A stretch of 37,861 nt of DNA from Paenibacillus glycanilyticus (GTDB taxonomy: Bacteria > Bacillota > Bacilli > Paenibacillales > Paenibacillaceae): the NCBI RefSeq assembly GCF_030161375.1, contig NZ_BSSQ01000014.1, forward strand, positions 243,232 to 281,092, read 5' to 3'. This document shows positions 8,814 to 17,753 of the stretch, piece after piece. Under the pieces are notes generated by a model. That model saw only the letters and a program-made list of their open reading frames with translations, searched no databases and was not told the origin of the DNA. The position numbers and the translations under genes were made by a program. How positions within the stretch are numbered: position 1 is the stretch's first letter; each line of letters begins with the position of its first letter.

Positions 8814-11800
8814 GCTGTTCCTCCTTCTCTTCGTTCAACTGCTGCCAAATCTCTTCATCCGCCAGTTTGCTCAGCTTCGTATATTCATTGCCGTCAAACA
8901 GCGGGTCAAACTGGCATACCGGCTTGTAATCGCAATATTGGCAAGGCGACTTCGTCCCGAGCTTATACGGCTCAATGGATACTTTCCCGCAGCCGATCTC
9001 CGTGCCGATCCGGCCAATCGTCCGTCTGACCGAGCTTCGCAGAACATCCCATTGCTCGCCCGTCACGACGGAGGAACTGCTGTAAAAGCTTCCGTCCCGC
9101 TTCAGCGCGACCGGCAAAATCTCGGAGTAACCGGATTCCAGCTCTCCGTCCATCAGTTTTGCGGTTTCCGCTTCCGCCGTTATCAATCCGCGGGTTTTGA
9201 ACTTTTTGAGCATTCTCGCTTGCACTTCGGCCCCTGATAAGCCGTTGGATACCGCAAGCATCGGATTATGCACATGGAAATACAGAACGCCCGCAGGCGA
9301 CGCCGGCTTCCCAAGCCAATCGGATGCATGCGTCACAAGCACATCCAGATAGGTGAGCATCTGAAGCGACAGGCCAAACGCCACTTCCTCCAGCTTCAAC
9401 TGCGTAGCGCTGGATTTATAGTCTAATACTCGCAGAAGCAAGCCGTCTTCCGTATCGGCGGCATCCACGCGGTCAATCCGGCCGATAATTTCCATCGTAC
9501 TTCCGTTATCGAGCGGAATAACAAGAGACGGAAGAGTCCCGTCCGGGCCAAAATCAACCTCAAGTCCCACGGGCTGGAACTGCGCCCTGCGGGAATGCTC
9601 GCTTAAGATTACGGCCGCTTGCGCCACTATTTCTTTCAGCTTGCGGGCAATATACTGAAACCTGCCGCTGCTGAGCAAAATTTGCGACTGTAGTCTTGGC
9701 GCCAGCTCGTCCACCGCTTTAGCCGCGGCATCGCGAATTTCGCTTTCAGGCATTGAACCCCACCGCTGCCCGGCATTTCCCGCAAGACGGCTTAAGGCCG
9801 CATGGAACAACTGCCCGACATCCGGCGCTTCAAGCCGGTACATCTGACGTTCCCGAAGGCGCAGGCCATGGATGGCAAAATGCTGAAACGGACAGGATAC
9901 AAATCTCTCCATTCGGGAGACGCTGGCCTTTAGCTTGGTGCCGTAAAGCTGTTCTGCCGTAACGGTCGTCAGCACGCTTTCCTGGTTGGAATAGCTGAGG
10001 GATCCGCTCAAAAGCTGCAGCTTGTCCTGCCATTCGGGCCGAATCGCAAACCAATTATAGACATCCCACCAGAAAGGAACGATCTCCGCTCCCTGCTGCC
10101 AGGCACGAAGTTCAGTGATCAGATAAGCAAGCGTCCTCTGAGGATGTTCGATATAAGAGCGTTGTTCCTTCGTTTCCATGCCTGGCGTTGGCTCTCCGGC
10201 TTTCTGATACACCGGAATTCCCGGGAATAGCTGCTTCACTTGCCGGATGACCTCCGACGGGAGGAGGCTTTTGCCTTCCTCGTCGGCTTGGGCCCAGCTG
10301 ATCCAAAGATGTTGGCTAGGAGTCGTCAAGGCATTGTAGATTAGAAACCGTTCGTCCAGCAGCCTTCGTCTAACGCCAGGAGCCATGGCTAGCCCTTCGT
10401 CGGCAAGACGCTCCCGTTCCTGCTCGGTCAACACGCCGTCTTCCTGTACGCGCGTTGGCATAATGCCGTCATTGGCACCAAGCACATAACAAATTCGCAC
10501 ATCCCCGGAACGCGTCCGGTCCATGCTGCCGATCAACGCCTGATCAAGCGCTGGCGGAACGGCTGCTAGCTTCAGACTCTCAAGACCCGTTTCCACCATG
10601 CCGGCGAAAAGCTCCGGCGACATCGCTTCGTCCCCGACCATTTCGACGAGCTGATCAAGTAACTGCATAACGCCGTCCCATAGCTGGCGATGGGATCTCG
10701 CGCGCTGCGTGCGGCCAGCGGCGTTGTCATCCCGGCTCCACCGTTCAAGCCGGTCGGCGGCATCCGCATGGTCAAGCAGCTTGTACAGCGCTTCGCACAT
10801 CGTTTTTACGTTTGCGGCTTTTTTCAAGGACTGCTCGAATTTTCTAAGCGGGGGAACGATCGACTCTCTCGCCGCCATAACAGCTTGAAACTCCCGTTTC
10901 GCTCTTGCGGAAGGCTCGTTCACAACATCAGGTTCATCTTCCAGAGATTGAGCCATTAACGGCTGCCATCTCGAGCGGTCCAGCCACTTCCACCCGTCTA
11001 CTCCTGCCGCAAGCACATAGTTTTCCAGCCGGTCGAACAGCTCCCTCGAAAGGCTTCCGTCAATCGGGAACAGCAGCTCCGTCTTAATGCAACGGAATAC
11101 AGCCTCGTAATGCCAGCCGTGAAGCACGGTTTCAAGCGCCGACCGAATAAATTCAATTAGCGGATGATGAACCGTGTTGTTCTTCTGATCGAGGAAATAC
11201 GGAATCTCGTAATCATCGAATATCGTTTGGATATAATCGTTATAATCGGCCGCATTGCGGACCATTACCGCCATGTCGCGCCATCGGTAGCCTTCTTCCC
11301 GCGCCCTCCGTACCATATCTCTGGCAGCCGCCTCTACTTCGGCTCTACGATTCGCGGAGGCATGCAGAGACAAGCCGCAATCCGGATGGTCGGAGGCAAG
11401 CTTTGCCTTGTCCGGAATAAGCATAGGCGTTCTCCCGCCATAATGCTTCTCCAGATGGGACAGCATCGGGCTGTCTTTGAAACGCAATGGCCCGTCTTCG
11501 CCAAGAACAACGGTGTCATACGCCGTTACGCCGGCTTGCGCGGCCAAAGCCGCCAGCTTACCGTATGTTTCCGCCGTAGGATGAAACATCTCAAGCTCAT
11601 GCGGCACCTCGCCGTTGTCATACGGACGATCGAGCGTTAGCGCAATCGTTACTTCGGCCGAAGAGGCGATCAGGGCCCCCAGCGCCTCGTATTCCTTAGG
11701 CGTAAAACCATGGAATCCGTCAATCCACAGCTCTGCCCCCTGCATTGCCGGAGCGGATGCGTACCCGGCAATCAATTGCGTCAAATAATCTTCCGAATCA

Positions 11801-12327
11801 ATATATAGACCGCTTAATTCCTGTTCCAGCTTGTCATAAATAAGGCGCAAATCATGCAGCTTCCGGTTCAAGAGAGATGCCTCCTCTACGGAAGCGGTTT
11901 TTTCCTTCAACAGCTCGGCATCAATGCCGTAACGTTTCCACTCCGTCAGCAATTCTCCCAGCCGCTCGATAAATCCAGGCTGCTCCGAGCCGCTCTGAAA
12001 CAGCTCCAGTTGCTTCCCAAGGCGGTGAATGATCTTGAACAGCATCATATGTTTGCCGTTGTCGCTGATCGGAATCAGGGCTGTTCCGCCCGTCTCCTGC
12101 ATGACGCGAAAAGCTAGACGGCGGAAGCTAAGCGCCTGGGCACGGATCGTTCCGCTAAGCTCCGTCCCTTTCAGAAGCGCATACTCCGTCTGAAAGGTCG
12201 CCTGCTCCGGAACAAGCATAATAAGCGGAGAACCGTCTGGCTCGCCCTGCAGCTTGGCGCGGATGGCATCGAGACAGAAGGTTGTTTTACCCGTTCCTGA
12301 ACGGCCTAGCACAAATCGAAGTCCCAT
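8800..12327 (-). CDS. addB: ATP-dependent helicase/deoxyribonuclease subunit B
   Basis: About 1175 residues, the normal size (B. subtilis AddB is near 1166). A Walker A motif sits at the N-terminus (LGRSGTGKTTF). A RecB-type nuclease lies near the C-terminus with the catalytic VLDYKSS. The iron-sulphur staple of AddB is visible as one Cys in RFVSCPFQHF and three more in CQYCDYKPVC. It forms the AddAB end-resection complex with the overlapping addA. I prefer ATG 12327, about ten bases after AAAGGA. The TTG at 12333 is nearly inside the ribosome site. The leader upstream contains a LexA-like box and a possible attenuator (separate entries). Confidence 0.97.
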   Translation of the reverse strand: MGLRFVLGRSGTGKTTFCLDAIRAKLQGEPDGSPLIMLVPEQATFQTEYALLKGTELSGTIRAQALSFRRLAFRVMQETGGTALIPISDNGKHMMLFKIIHRLGKQLELFQSGSEQPGFIERLGELLTEWKRYGIDAELLKEKTASVEEASLLNRKLHDLRLIYDKLEQELSGLYIDSEDYLTQLIAGYASAPAMQGAELWIDGFHGFTPKEYEALGALIASSAEVTIALTLDRPYDNGEVPHELEMFHPTAETYGKLAALAAQAGVTAYDTVVLGEDGPLRFKDSPMLSHLEKHYGGRTPMLIPDKAKLASDHPDCGLSLHASANRRAEVEAAARDMVRRAREEGYRWRDMAVMVRNAADYNDYIQTIFDDYEIPYFLDQKNNTVHHPLIEFIRSALETVLHGWHYEAVFRCIKTELLFPIDGSLSRELFDRLENYVLAAGVDGWKWLDRSRWQPLMAQSLEDEPDVVNEPSARAKREFQAVMAARESIVPPLRKFEQSLKKAANVKTMCEALYKLLDHADAADRLERWSRDDNAAGRTQRARSHRQLWDGVMQLLDQLVEMVGDEAMSPELFAGMVETGLESLKLAAVPPALDQALIGSMDRTRSGDVRICYVLGANDGIMPTRVQEDGVLTEQERERLADEGLAMAPGVRRRLLDERFLIYNALTTPSQHLWISWAQADEEGKSLLPSEVIRQVKQLFPGIPVYQKAGEPTPGMETKEQRSYIEHPQRTLAYLITELRAWQQGAEIVPFWWDVYNWFAIRPEWQDKLQLLSGSLSYSNQESVLTTVTAEQLYGTKLKASVSRMERFVSCPFQHFAIHGLRLRERQMYRLEAPDVGQLFHAALSRLAGNAGQRWGSMPESEIRDAAAKAVDELAPRLQSQILLSSGRFQYIARKLKEIVAQAAVILSEHSRRAQFQPVGLEVDFGPDGTLPSLVIPLDNGSTMEIIGRIDRVDAADTEDGLLLRVLDYKSSATQLKLEEVAFGLSLQMLTYLDVLVTHASDWLGKPASPAGVLYFHVHNPMLAVSNGLSGAEVQARMLKKFKTRGLITAEAETAKLMDGELESGYSEILPVALKRDGSFYSSSSVVTGEQWDVLRSSVRRTIGRIGTEIGCGKVSIEPYKLGTKSPCQYCDYKPVCQFDPLFDGNEYTKLSKLADEEIWQQLNEEKEEQHGID

Positions 12328-12403
12328 CCCCAAATCTTCCTTTCCGAATCCATCTCATAATCTACTATACTATCATATCGCGTGTCCTTTTTCACCCGAT
12401 TAA

Positions 12404-12416
12404 CAAACGTATGTTC
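12404..12416. promoter_or_regulatory. LexA-like box upstream of addB (candidate)
   Basis: The minus strand reads AGAACATACGTTTG. The Gram-positive LexA (DinR) consensus is CGAACRNRYGTTYC. All interior positions fit and only the two outermost bases differ. On the plus strand two positions also differ. It lies about 80-90 bases before the addB start and could place addAB under SOS control. This is a pattern match only, and addAB is not a standard LexA target in B. subtilis to my knowledge. Confidence 0.35.
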
Positions 12417-12444
12417 TGGAAGCGCATCGCTAAAATTAAGCCAT

Positions 12445-12473
12445 AAAAAACAAAAAATCCCGCATGCGGATTT
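12445..12473 (-). terminator. Terminator-like hairpin in the addB leader
   Basis: The minus strand has AAATCCG pairing with CGGGATTT around a CATG loop (one bulged G). A very T-rich tail (TTTTTTGTTTTTT) follows directly. It sits about 120 bases upstream of addB and downstream of a promoter-like site (12573-12601). It could end a short RNA or attenuate addAB transcription. Its stem is shorter than the other terminators here. Confidence 0.6.
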
Positions 12474-12566
12474 CCGCTCTGCCGGATTAGGTGGCTTGGA
12501 CATACAGTGGTCTGCTCTGCCCAATTACTTTGTCGCTAATTGCAGTCGACTGCCTCTTAACGATAC
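12450..12566 (-). ncRNA. Candidate short leader RNA between rlmI-like gene and addB
   Basis: The 326-base gap 12328-12653 has no convincing gene. If the TATAAT-type promoter at 12573-12601 is real, an RNA of about 115 bases would run from near 12566 to the terminator at 12445-12473. It would contain a perfect 12-base palindrome (GCAGTCGACTGC, 12542-12553). The open frame through this region lacks a ribosome site. Existence and function are inference. It resembles no RNA family I can name. Confidence 0.25.
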
Positions 12567-12572
12567 TTTTCT

Positions 12573-12601
12573 ATTATACACAGCGATAAAGACTATGGGA
12601 A
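12573..12601 (-). promoter_or_regulatory. Promoter-like site in the addB leader
   Basis: A perfect TATAAT on the minus strand (12573-12578), a 17-base spacer and TTCCCA (12596-12601, four of six matches). It starts immediately after the terminator of the upstream methyltransferase gene, as expected for a new transcription unit leading to addB or to a short RNA. Confidence 0.5.
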
Positions 12602-12606
12602 GACAA

Positions 12607-12643
12607 GAAGCCGCATGGATCGTAGAACGATTCACGCGGCTTC
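12607..12643 (-). terminator. Hairpin terminator after the RlmI-type gene
   Basis: The outer arms GAAGCCGC and GCGGCTTC enclose an inner ATCGT-TCT-ACGAT stem, giving a long two-part hairpin ten bases after the stop codon. The minus-strand tail (TTGTCTT) is only moderately T-rich. Confidence 0.6.
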
Positions 12644-12653
12644 TGAGTCATAT

Positions 12654-14021
12654 TTATTTGCTCCGCACTTCAAATACGGCAAATTTCAAATAATGGCCTT
12701 CCGGCACGCCAAGCAGCTGAGGATGATCCTTGCCCGCAGCCCGCCATTCAACAAGACGAAGCAGCTTGCCGGCATCCGAAGCAGCTTCCTGGATCGTCTC
12801 AAGGAACAGATCCGGTCTCATATGGTACGAGCAGCTGGCCGTCACGAGGTACCCGCCTTCATTCACCAGCTTAAGGCCGTGCAGGTTAATGTCCTTATAG
12901 CCGCGGCAAGCCCCTGCAACAGCGCTTTTTGTTTTTGCAAAAGCAGGCGGATCCAAGATCACAACATCCCATGTGCGTCCGCTGCCGCTGATCGGCTTCG
13001 AAGTATCCGTTCCGGCACGGCTGCGTTCCAGCCGCTCCTCAACGCCTTTCACTTGCGTACGCAAGTATTCAAACGCATCGGCCACAACAAATTCTACGCG
13101 GTCGGTGAATCCGTTACGCTCGACATTGCGGCGCGCCGTATCGATGGCATGCTCGGATACGTCGAGGCAGGTTACTTTTTTCGCGCCGTATTTGCAGGCA
13201 TGAAGGGTAAAGCTTCCGGTATGGGCAAAGCACTCCAGCACGGTCGCACCGTCCCAATAAGGGAAGGTCACCTCTTTACCGTTCGGATTCACCGGCACAA
13301 GCCTCGTAACCTCCGTATCCGTATCAGCCGGACGGCTCTCCAGCTTAATCCCGCTTCGGGCTCCCCAGCCTTTCATTAGCGGTTCTATGGATGCGCGATT
13401 CTCGCGTTGATCATAGAAATAACCCGTCTTTTGTCCCTCTACGATATCTACTTCCAGCTTAAGTCCATTCTCTTCGATCTCAAGAATGCGCGGACATTCC
13501 CCGTACAATAGCCCCGTACGAAGTTCTAAGCCTTCCAGCTGCCTAACGCCAACATCGCTACGCTCGTATATCCCTTTTGGCCCAAACACGTCAACAAGAG
13601 CCTCTACAAGCGCTTCACGGCGGACATCCATCCCAAGCGTCACAATCTGAATGACCAATACATCGGCGAAACGGTCTACGACAAGACCGGGAAGAAAATC
13701 AGCTTCTCCGTATACAAGACGGCAATCGCGGTCCGGTACGAACCGGCTGCGATGAGCTTCGCATGCACGGAACTTTTCCCGGAAGAAATCGGCATCCATC
13801 TCATCGAGCGGCTGATACGAAACGACGCGAACCGTAATCTGGGATTTCGGATTATAATAGCCGGTTGCCAGGTATTTGCCGTTATGGCCAACGACATCAA
13901 CCAGCTCCCCCGGTTGCGCTTCTCCTTCCAGCTTCTCAATCTCATTTGAATAAATCCATGGGTGGCCTGCTTCCAAACGCTTCTTGCGGCCCTTCTGCAG
14001 CCAAACTTTTGCTTTGCTCAC
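12654..14021 (-). CDS. RlmI-type class I SAM-dependent rRNA cytosine methyltransferase
   Basis: 455 residues. The N-terminal PUA-like domain (residues 1-70, with KKRLEAGHPWIYSNEI) binds RNA. The Rossmann methyltransferase fold has motif I VLECFAHTGSFTLHA (261-275), an acidic LDVSEHA after strand 2, and the catalytic-region ILDPPAF (355-361). A CSYH segment near the end matches the cytosine-C5 family with the conserved Cys. E. coli RlmI, which makes m5C1962 in 23S rRNA, has 396 residues. The extra length comes from insertions at about 222-258 and 326-350. The GTG start has GGGAG nine bases upstream. It is divergent from the YqeW-like gene. The exact target base is inferred from the family. Confidence 0.85.
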   Translation of the reverse strand: MSKAKVWLQKGRKKRLEAGHPWIYSNEIEKLEGEAQPGELVDVVGHNGKYLATGYYNPKSQITVRVVSYQPLDEMDADFFREKFRACEAHRSRFVPDRDCRLVYGEADFLPGLVVDRFADVLVIQIVTLGMDVRREALVEALVDVFGPKGIYERSDVGVRQLEGLELRTGLLYGECPRILEIEENGLKLEVDIVEGQKTGYFYDQRENRASIEPLMKGWGARSGIKLESRPADTDTEVTRLVPVNPNGKEVTFPYWDGATVLECFAHTGSFTLHACKYGAKKVTCLDVSEHAIDTARRNVERNGFTDRVEFVVADAFEYLRTQVKGVEERLERSRAGTDTSKPISGSGRTWDVVILDPPAFAKTKSAVAGACRGYKDINLHGLKLVNEGGYLVTASCSYHMRPDLFLETIQEAASDAGKLLRLVEWRAAGKDHPQLLGVPEGHYLKFAVFEVRSK

Positions 14022-14115
14022 TTCGTGTATCTCCCTTTCTGGTCTTGGCTTGTCATGCTTGTCTAACGATGCGCATATGTATCAAAGATAACGATTTATA
14101 AAAGGAGAACCCCTC

Positions 14116-15084
14116 ATGCTCCAATCGATTCTGTTGCCTATGGCCATTGGATTTACGATATTTATTAGCGGAATGAAACTCATGGAACTCGCGCTGCACC
14201 GACTAGCCGGTCCTTATCTGCAGGGTATATTGCAACGGTCAACCGCCACTCCCATACACGGCATGGCCATCGGAACCGTGACGACGGCATTTCTGCAAAG
14301 CAGTACGGCCGTAACGGTTATCGCAATCGGACTCGTCAATGCCGGCTTGCTTACTTTTCCGCGTACGCTTGGCATTATCCTCGGCAGCAATATCGGGACA
14401 TGCCTCACTACGGAGCTGATCGGGTTAAGTTTAAATAAATTGTCCGTTCCGTTGCTTCTGCTCTCTTTGACCGTTTGGCTTGTTACCGTGCTCTTTAAGG
14501 AATTTGGAGCATTGCCGAGCGTCCGGTCTTTCAAGCTGATCGAAACGATAAGATCATCTGCCGTTGCCCTTGGCGGCTTCAGCATGCTGCTGTCCGGCAT
14601 GGCTTTGATGCAAGCCATTGGACCAGCCGTGCAGGAAAGCCCCTTATTCCATTGGTTCCTTGAAAAATCAACAAGCAGCCTCTGGTGGGGCTTAGCCGCC
14701 GGCGCGGTGCTGACAGCCATCGTCCACAGCAGTGCTGCTGTTATCGGTATGATTATGGGTTTTGCATCGATCGGAGCGATGCCGCTTGAGCTTGGCGTTG
14801 CCATCGTGCTGGGCGCGAATATCGGTACATGCGTCACAGCGCTCCTAGCATCCTTCAGCGGTTCGAAGTCCGGCCAATACGTGGCATGGTCCCATACCCT
14901 TCTGAACGCGGGCGGCGCCTTGCTCTTTATGCCGTTTCTCGGCGAACTCTCGGCCGTATCCGAATGGTTCGCCAATTCACCGGCGAGTCAAATCGCTCAC
15001 GCGCAAACGATCTTTAACGTGCTTAGCTCCCTTATTGCGCTGCCGCTATGTTACTTGCCTACGATTCGCAAGCTGAGGGTTTAA
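14116..15084 (+). CDS. Na/Pi-cotransporter family protein (YqeW-like)
   Basis: 322 residues with about eight or nine membrane helices. Two inverted-repeat halves each carry the family signature: QSSTA (61-65) with GSNIGTC (90-96), and HSSAA (204-208) with GANIGTC (233-239). This is the PF02690 fold for sodium-coupled phosphate movement. There is no PhoU domain, as in B. subtilis YqeW, which lies in the same neighbourhood (mtaB-yqeW-yqeY). It may export or take up phosphate, and the direction cannot be read from sequence. AAGGAG lies eight bases before the ATG. It is one of only two full genes on the plus strand, and its stop overlaps the NUDIX stop by four bases. Confidence 0.85.
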   Translation: MLQSILLPMAIGFTIFISGMKLMELALHRLAGPYLQGILQRSTATPIHGMAIGTVTTAFLQSSTAVTVIAIGLVNAGLLTFPRTLGIILGSNIGTCLTTELIGLSLNKLSVPLLLLSLTVWLVTVLFKEFGALPSVRSFKLIETIRSSAVALGGFSMLLSGMALMQAIGPAVQESPLFHWFLEKSTSSLWWGLAAGAVLTAIVHSSAAVIGMIMGFASIGAMPLELGVAIVLGANIGTCVTALLASFSGSKSGQYVAWSHTLLNAGGALLFMPFLGELSAVSEWFANSPASQIAHAQTIFNVLSSLIALPLCYLPTIRKLRV

Positions 15085-15512
15085 TCGAATTTAATGCCAA
15101 GCAAGTTGAGGGCCCCAGCTACAATGCGATTATTGTTCTCGTAGCCCGACTGTCTCTGGCGTCTCCACGCTTCCAGCGGATCAAACCATTCGACGCCGCG
15201 GATTTCCTCCACTTGCGCCTGCAGCGATCCTCCGACGGCTTCAACCAAATAATAATGGACCTCTTTGTTAACCGTTCCCTTATGGGCATCGTGGTATTGA
15301 TATTTGATCTGATCAATCGGTTTCGCGATGACTCCGATCATGCCCGTCTCCTCGGCAATTTCTCTGAGCGCCGTCTGTTCAACCGTTTCCCCCGGCTCCA
15401 TCTTGCCTTTAGGGAGCGACACTTTGCCATAACGGTCCTGAATGAGCTGGATTTGCAAAAGCCCGGCCTCGTTCCGGCGATAGACCACGCCTCCTGCCGA
15501 AATTTCAACCAT
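15081..15512 (-). CDS. NUDIX hydrolase
   Basis: 143 residues. A complete Nudix box runs from residue 36 to 58: Gly-x5-Glu (GKMEPGE), seven residues, then REIAEETGM, which supplies the Mg2+ ligands. The family cleaves nucleoside diphosphates linked to another moiety. The substrate here is unknown, though the strand-loop shape resembles small diadenosine-polyphosphate or NTP clean-up enzymes. The frame is open to 15593, but ATG 15512 follows GGGGGGA and begins the conserved fold (MVEISAGGVVYRR), so the upstream part is excluded. It lies downstream of mtaB with a long inverted repeat between, and converges on the YqeW-like gene. Confidence 0.9.
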   Translation of the reverse strand: MVEISAGGVVYRRNEAGLLQIQLIQDRYGKVSLPKGKMEPGETVEQTALREIAEETGMIGVIAKPIDQIKYQYHDAHKGTVNKEVHYYLVEAVGGSLQAQVEEIRGVEWFDPLEAWRRQRQSGYENNNRIVAGALNLLGIKFD

Positions 15513-15551
15513 CTTCGTCCCCCCTTGCCTGCTTGACATTTGCATGCAACA

Positions 15552-15604
15552 ACGAGGATTTCCCGCTTTTTCCAATACTGCAGGAATGGGCAAGAAATCC
15601 TCGT
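15552..15604. repeat. Inverted repeat between mtaB and the NUDIX gene
   Basis: Perfect 11-base arms (ACGAGGATTTC at 15552-15562 and its complement at 15594-15604) enclose 31 bases. On the minus strand it lies just after the mtaB stop but has no T-run. It may be an RNA processing or stability hairpin rather than a classic terminator. Confidence 0.55.
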
Positions 15605-15619
15605 GCGTTATTGCTATCT

Positions 15620-16966
15620 CTAAGCTCTCATCGCTTCCGCCGGTACATCGTCAAGAACCCGGACAAGCTGAGCGCGGCATTCATTAACGCCGGCTTCCGT
15701 AATTTTGACGCGGCACAGTTTGCCGACAAGCGCTTCTGTCCCTTCAAATACGATTTGCAGGTAGTTATCGGAGTAACCCATCACAAGACCTGTTCCGGGA
15801 GCTCCTTTGTAGTCGCGCTCCGGAATAACGTCGAGCACAGCTCCTACATATTGCTTCGCGTAAGCGAGCTGCATCTTCTCCGACAAGTCGATCAGTTTGT
15901 GGACGCGTTCGTTCTTCACTTCTTCATCCACTTGTTCTTCCATGCGAGCTGCAGGCGTACCCGTACGTTTCGAATAAGGGAAGACATGCATTTCGGAGAA
16001 TCCAACCTCTTCCATAAACTTGAAGCCGTTCTCGAACATCTCTTCCGTTTCGCCAGGGAAGCCTACAATGACGTCAGTCGTGATTGCAACGCCTGGCATT
16101 GCTTCGCGGATTCGCTTCAGCTTGGCCGCAAATTCTTCTGTCGTATATTTGCGGCGCATCCGCTTGAGCACCGATGTATCGCCCGCTTGAAGCGGAATGT
16201 GCAAATGACGGCACATCTTTGTCGATCGGTTCAGAACATCGATCATAGCGTCGTCAATTTGACTGGCTTCAATCGAACTGATCCGAATGCGCTCAAGACC
16301 TTCGATTTTGTCCAAGTCCCACAGCAGGTTAACGAGACGGTAATTTTCCATATCGTCGCCGTAACCGCCGGTGTGGATACCCGTCAGAACGATCTCCTTG
16401 TAACCGGAAGCGACCAGCTGTTTAGCTTGCTCCAGTACGCTCTTCGGATCACGGCTGCGGGACAAGCCGCGCGACCATGGAATAATGCAGAAGGTACAGA
16501 AGTTGTTGCAGCCTTCTTGAATCTTCAGAAACGCGCGAGTACGTTCGTTGAAGTCCGGAACATCCAGCTCTTCGAATTCGCGGGTCTTCATGATATTGCG
16601 AACCGCGTTAACCGGCTGGCGGTCATCATGAATTTGATTAACAAACGTCATGATTTTCTCGCGGTCTTGCGTACCGATAACCAAGTCAACGCCAGGGATC
16701 GCCATGATCTCTGCCGGAGAGGTTTGGGCATAACAACCCGTTACCGCAATAACCGCATCCGGATTGCGGCGTACCGCACGGCGGATAATTTGACGGCTTT
16801 TCTTGTCGCCGGTATTGGTAACCGTACATGTATTAATCAGGTATACGTCTGCTGTCGATTCGAAATCAACCTGCTCGTATCCTTCGTTTTTGAACAGTTG
16901 CCAAATCGCTTCCGTGTCGTAAAAGTTAACTTTGCATCCCAAGGTGTAAAATGCAACCGATGGCAT
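15620..16966 (-). CDS. mtaB: tRNA t6A37 methylthiotransferase MtaB
   Basis: 448 residues. The N-terminal UPF0004 domain has three cluster-binding Cys (Cys11 in LGCKVN, Cys47 in NTCTVT, Cys78 in TGCYAQ). The radical-SAM core has CNNFCTFC (153, 157, 160). A C-terminal TRAM-like RNA-binding segment follows. The enzyme converts t6A to ms2t6A at position 37 of ANN-decoding tRNAs. The short LGCKVNFYDTE start fits MtaB (YqeV) rather than MiaB or RimO. The start ATG lies seven bases after the rsmE stop, so it is cotranscribed with rsmE. The B. subtilis order rsmE-mtaB is the same. Confidence 0.93.
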   Translation of the reverse strand: MPSVAFYTLGCKVNFYDTEAIWQLFKNEGYEQVDFESTADVYLINTCTVTNTGDKKSRQIIRRAVRRNPDAVIAVTGCYAQTSPAEIMAIPGVDLVIGTQDREKIMTFVNQIHDDRQPVNAVRNIMKTREFEELDVPDFNERTRAFLKIQEGCNNFCTFCIIPWSRGLSRSRDPKSVLEQAKQLVASGYKEIVLTGIHTGGYGDDMENYRLVNLLWDLDKIEGLERIRISSIEASQIDDAMIDVLNRSTKMCRHLHIPLQAGDTSVLKRMRRKYTTEEFAAKLKRIREAMPGVAITTDVIVGFPGETEEMFENGFKFMEEVGFSEMHVFPYSKRTGTPAARMEEQVDEEVKNERVHKLIDLSEKMQLAYAKQYVGAVLDVIPERDYKGAPGTGLVMGYSDNYLQIVFEGTEALVGKLCRVKITEAGVNECRAQLVRVLDDVPAEAMRA

Positions 16967-16973
16967 AAAATCC

Positions 16974-17753
16974 TTACGCTCCTCCCATTTCTCCGGCTTC
17001 GTACAGCAAGCAGGTCAGACCCACGATACCCGCGGTTTCCGTCCGCAAAATACGTTTGCCAAGTCCAACGATAACAGCACCGGCTATTTCCGCTTCATCT
17101 GCTTCCCGTTCCGTAAAGCCGCCTTCGGGACCAACGATGAGCAGCATCTTCGGCTCGGCTGTTTGATTGCCCGCCCGCTGCTTCCAGTTCAGCACGGCAT
17201 CCCGGATGCCCTTGCCTTCCACTGCATCGCCTTCCCGCTCATAACAAAATAACGCCAAATCAAATGCTGGAATAACTTCCTTCAGCTCACGCCAAGTGCG
17301 AACGGGCTCAATGGCCGGTACGCGGCAACGGTGCGATTGCTCCGCCGCTTCCTTCGCGATTTTGCCCCAGCGCTCCAAACGTTTTGCTTCTTTTTTTCCG
17401 TCATATTGAACGATCATCCGCTCGGACTGAAACGGCGCAAACGAATACGCGCCAATCTCGGTTCCCTTCTGGATAACGAGCTCCATCTTATCGCCCTTCG
17501 GCAAGCTTTGGGCAATGGTGACCGACCAGCTGGACTCGCTGTCCATTGGAAGCTCCTCCACGATGTCCGCCACAACCTCCGAAGAACTTGCTTCCCTGAC
17601 GGAAGCAAGCACAACGCGGGAAATACCGTCGCTGGCGATAAATTTCTCTTCCGGCTTCATCCGCATGACGCGGACCGCATGGAAGGCATCTTCTCCTATT
17701 AAACGCACGCTGGAGCCGTCAAACTGCTCCGCTGCTACAAAATATCGTTGCAT
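16974..17753 (-). CDS. rsmE: 16S rRNA m3U1498 methyltransferase RsmE
   Basis: 259 residues. An N-terminal PUA-like domain (MQRYFV...FHAVRVMRMK) precedes a SPOUT knot methyltransferase with the family motifs KGDKMELVIQKGTEIG, EAAEQSHR, LLIVGPEGGFTEREADEA and LGKRILRTETA, which form the SAM-binding trefoil. The enzyme methylates N3 of U1498 in 16S rRNA. No strong ribosome site is visible before the ATG (AAGGA is 16 bases away), so expression may be modest or the start may differ. A weak 7-bp hairpin lies in the gap to the upstream protease gene (17790-17815). It is the first gene of the rsmE-mtaB pair. Confidence 0.93.
   Translation of the reverse strand: MQRYFVAAEQFDGSSVRLIGEDAFHAVRVMRMKPEEKFIASDGISRVVLASVREASSSEVVADIVEELPMDSESSWSVTIAQSLPKGDKMELVIQKGTEIGAYSFAPFQSERMIVQYDGKKEAKRLERWGKIAKEAAEQSHRCRVPAIEPVRTWRELKEVIPAFDLALFCYEREGDAVEGKGIRDAVLNWKQRAGNQTAEPKMLLIVGPEGGFTEREADEAEIAGAVIVGLGKRILRTETAGIVGLTCLLYEAGEMGGA

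Noticed and set aside
12306..12524. 72-codon minus-strand ORF upstream of addB
   Set aside because: No ribosome site, overlaps the terminator-like hairpin and the addB start, and has no recognisable sequence.
15533..17074. 513-codon open frame on the plus strand
   Set aside because: It is antisense to mtaB and its neighbours, has no family match and follows the codon pattern of the real genes on the other strand.
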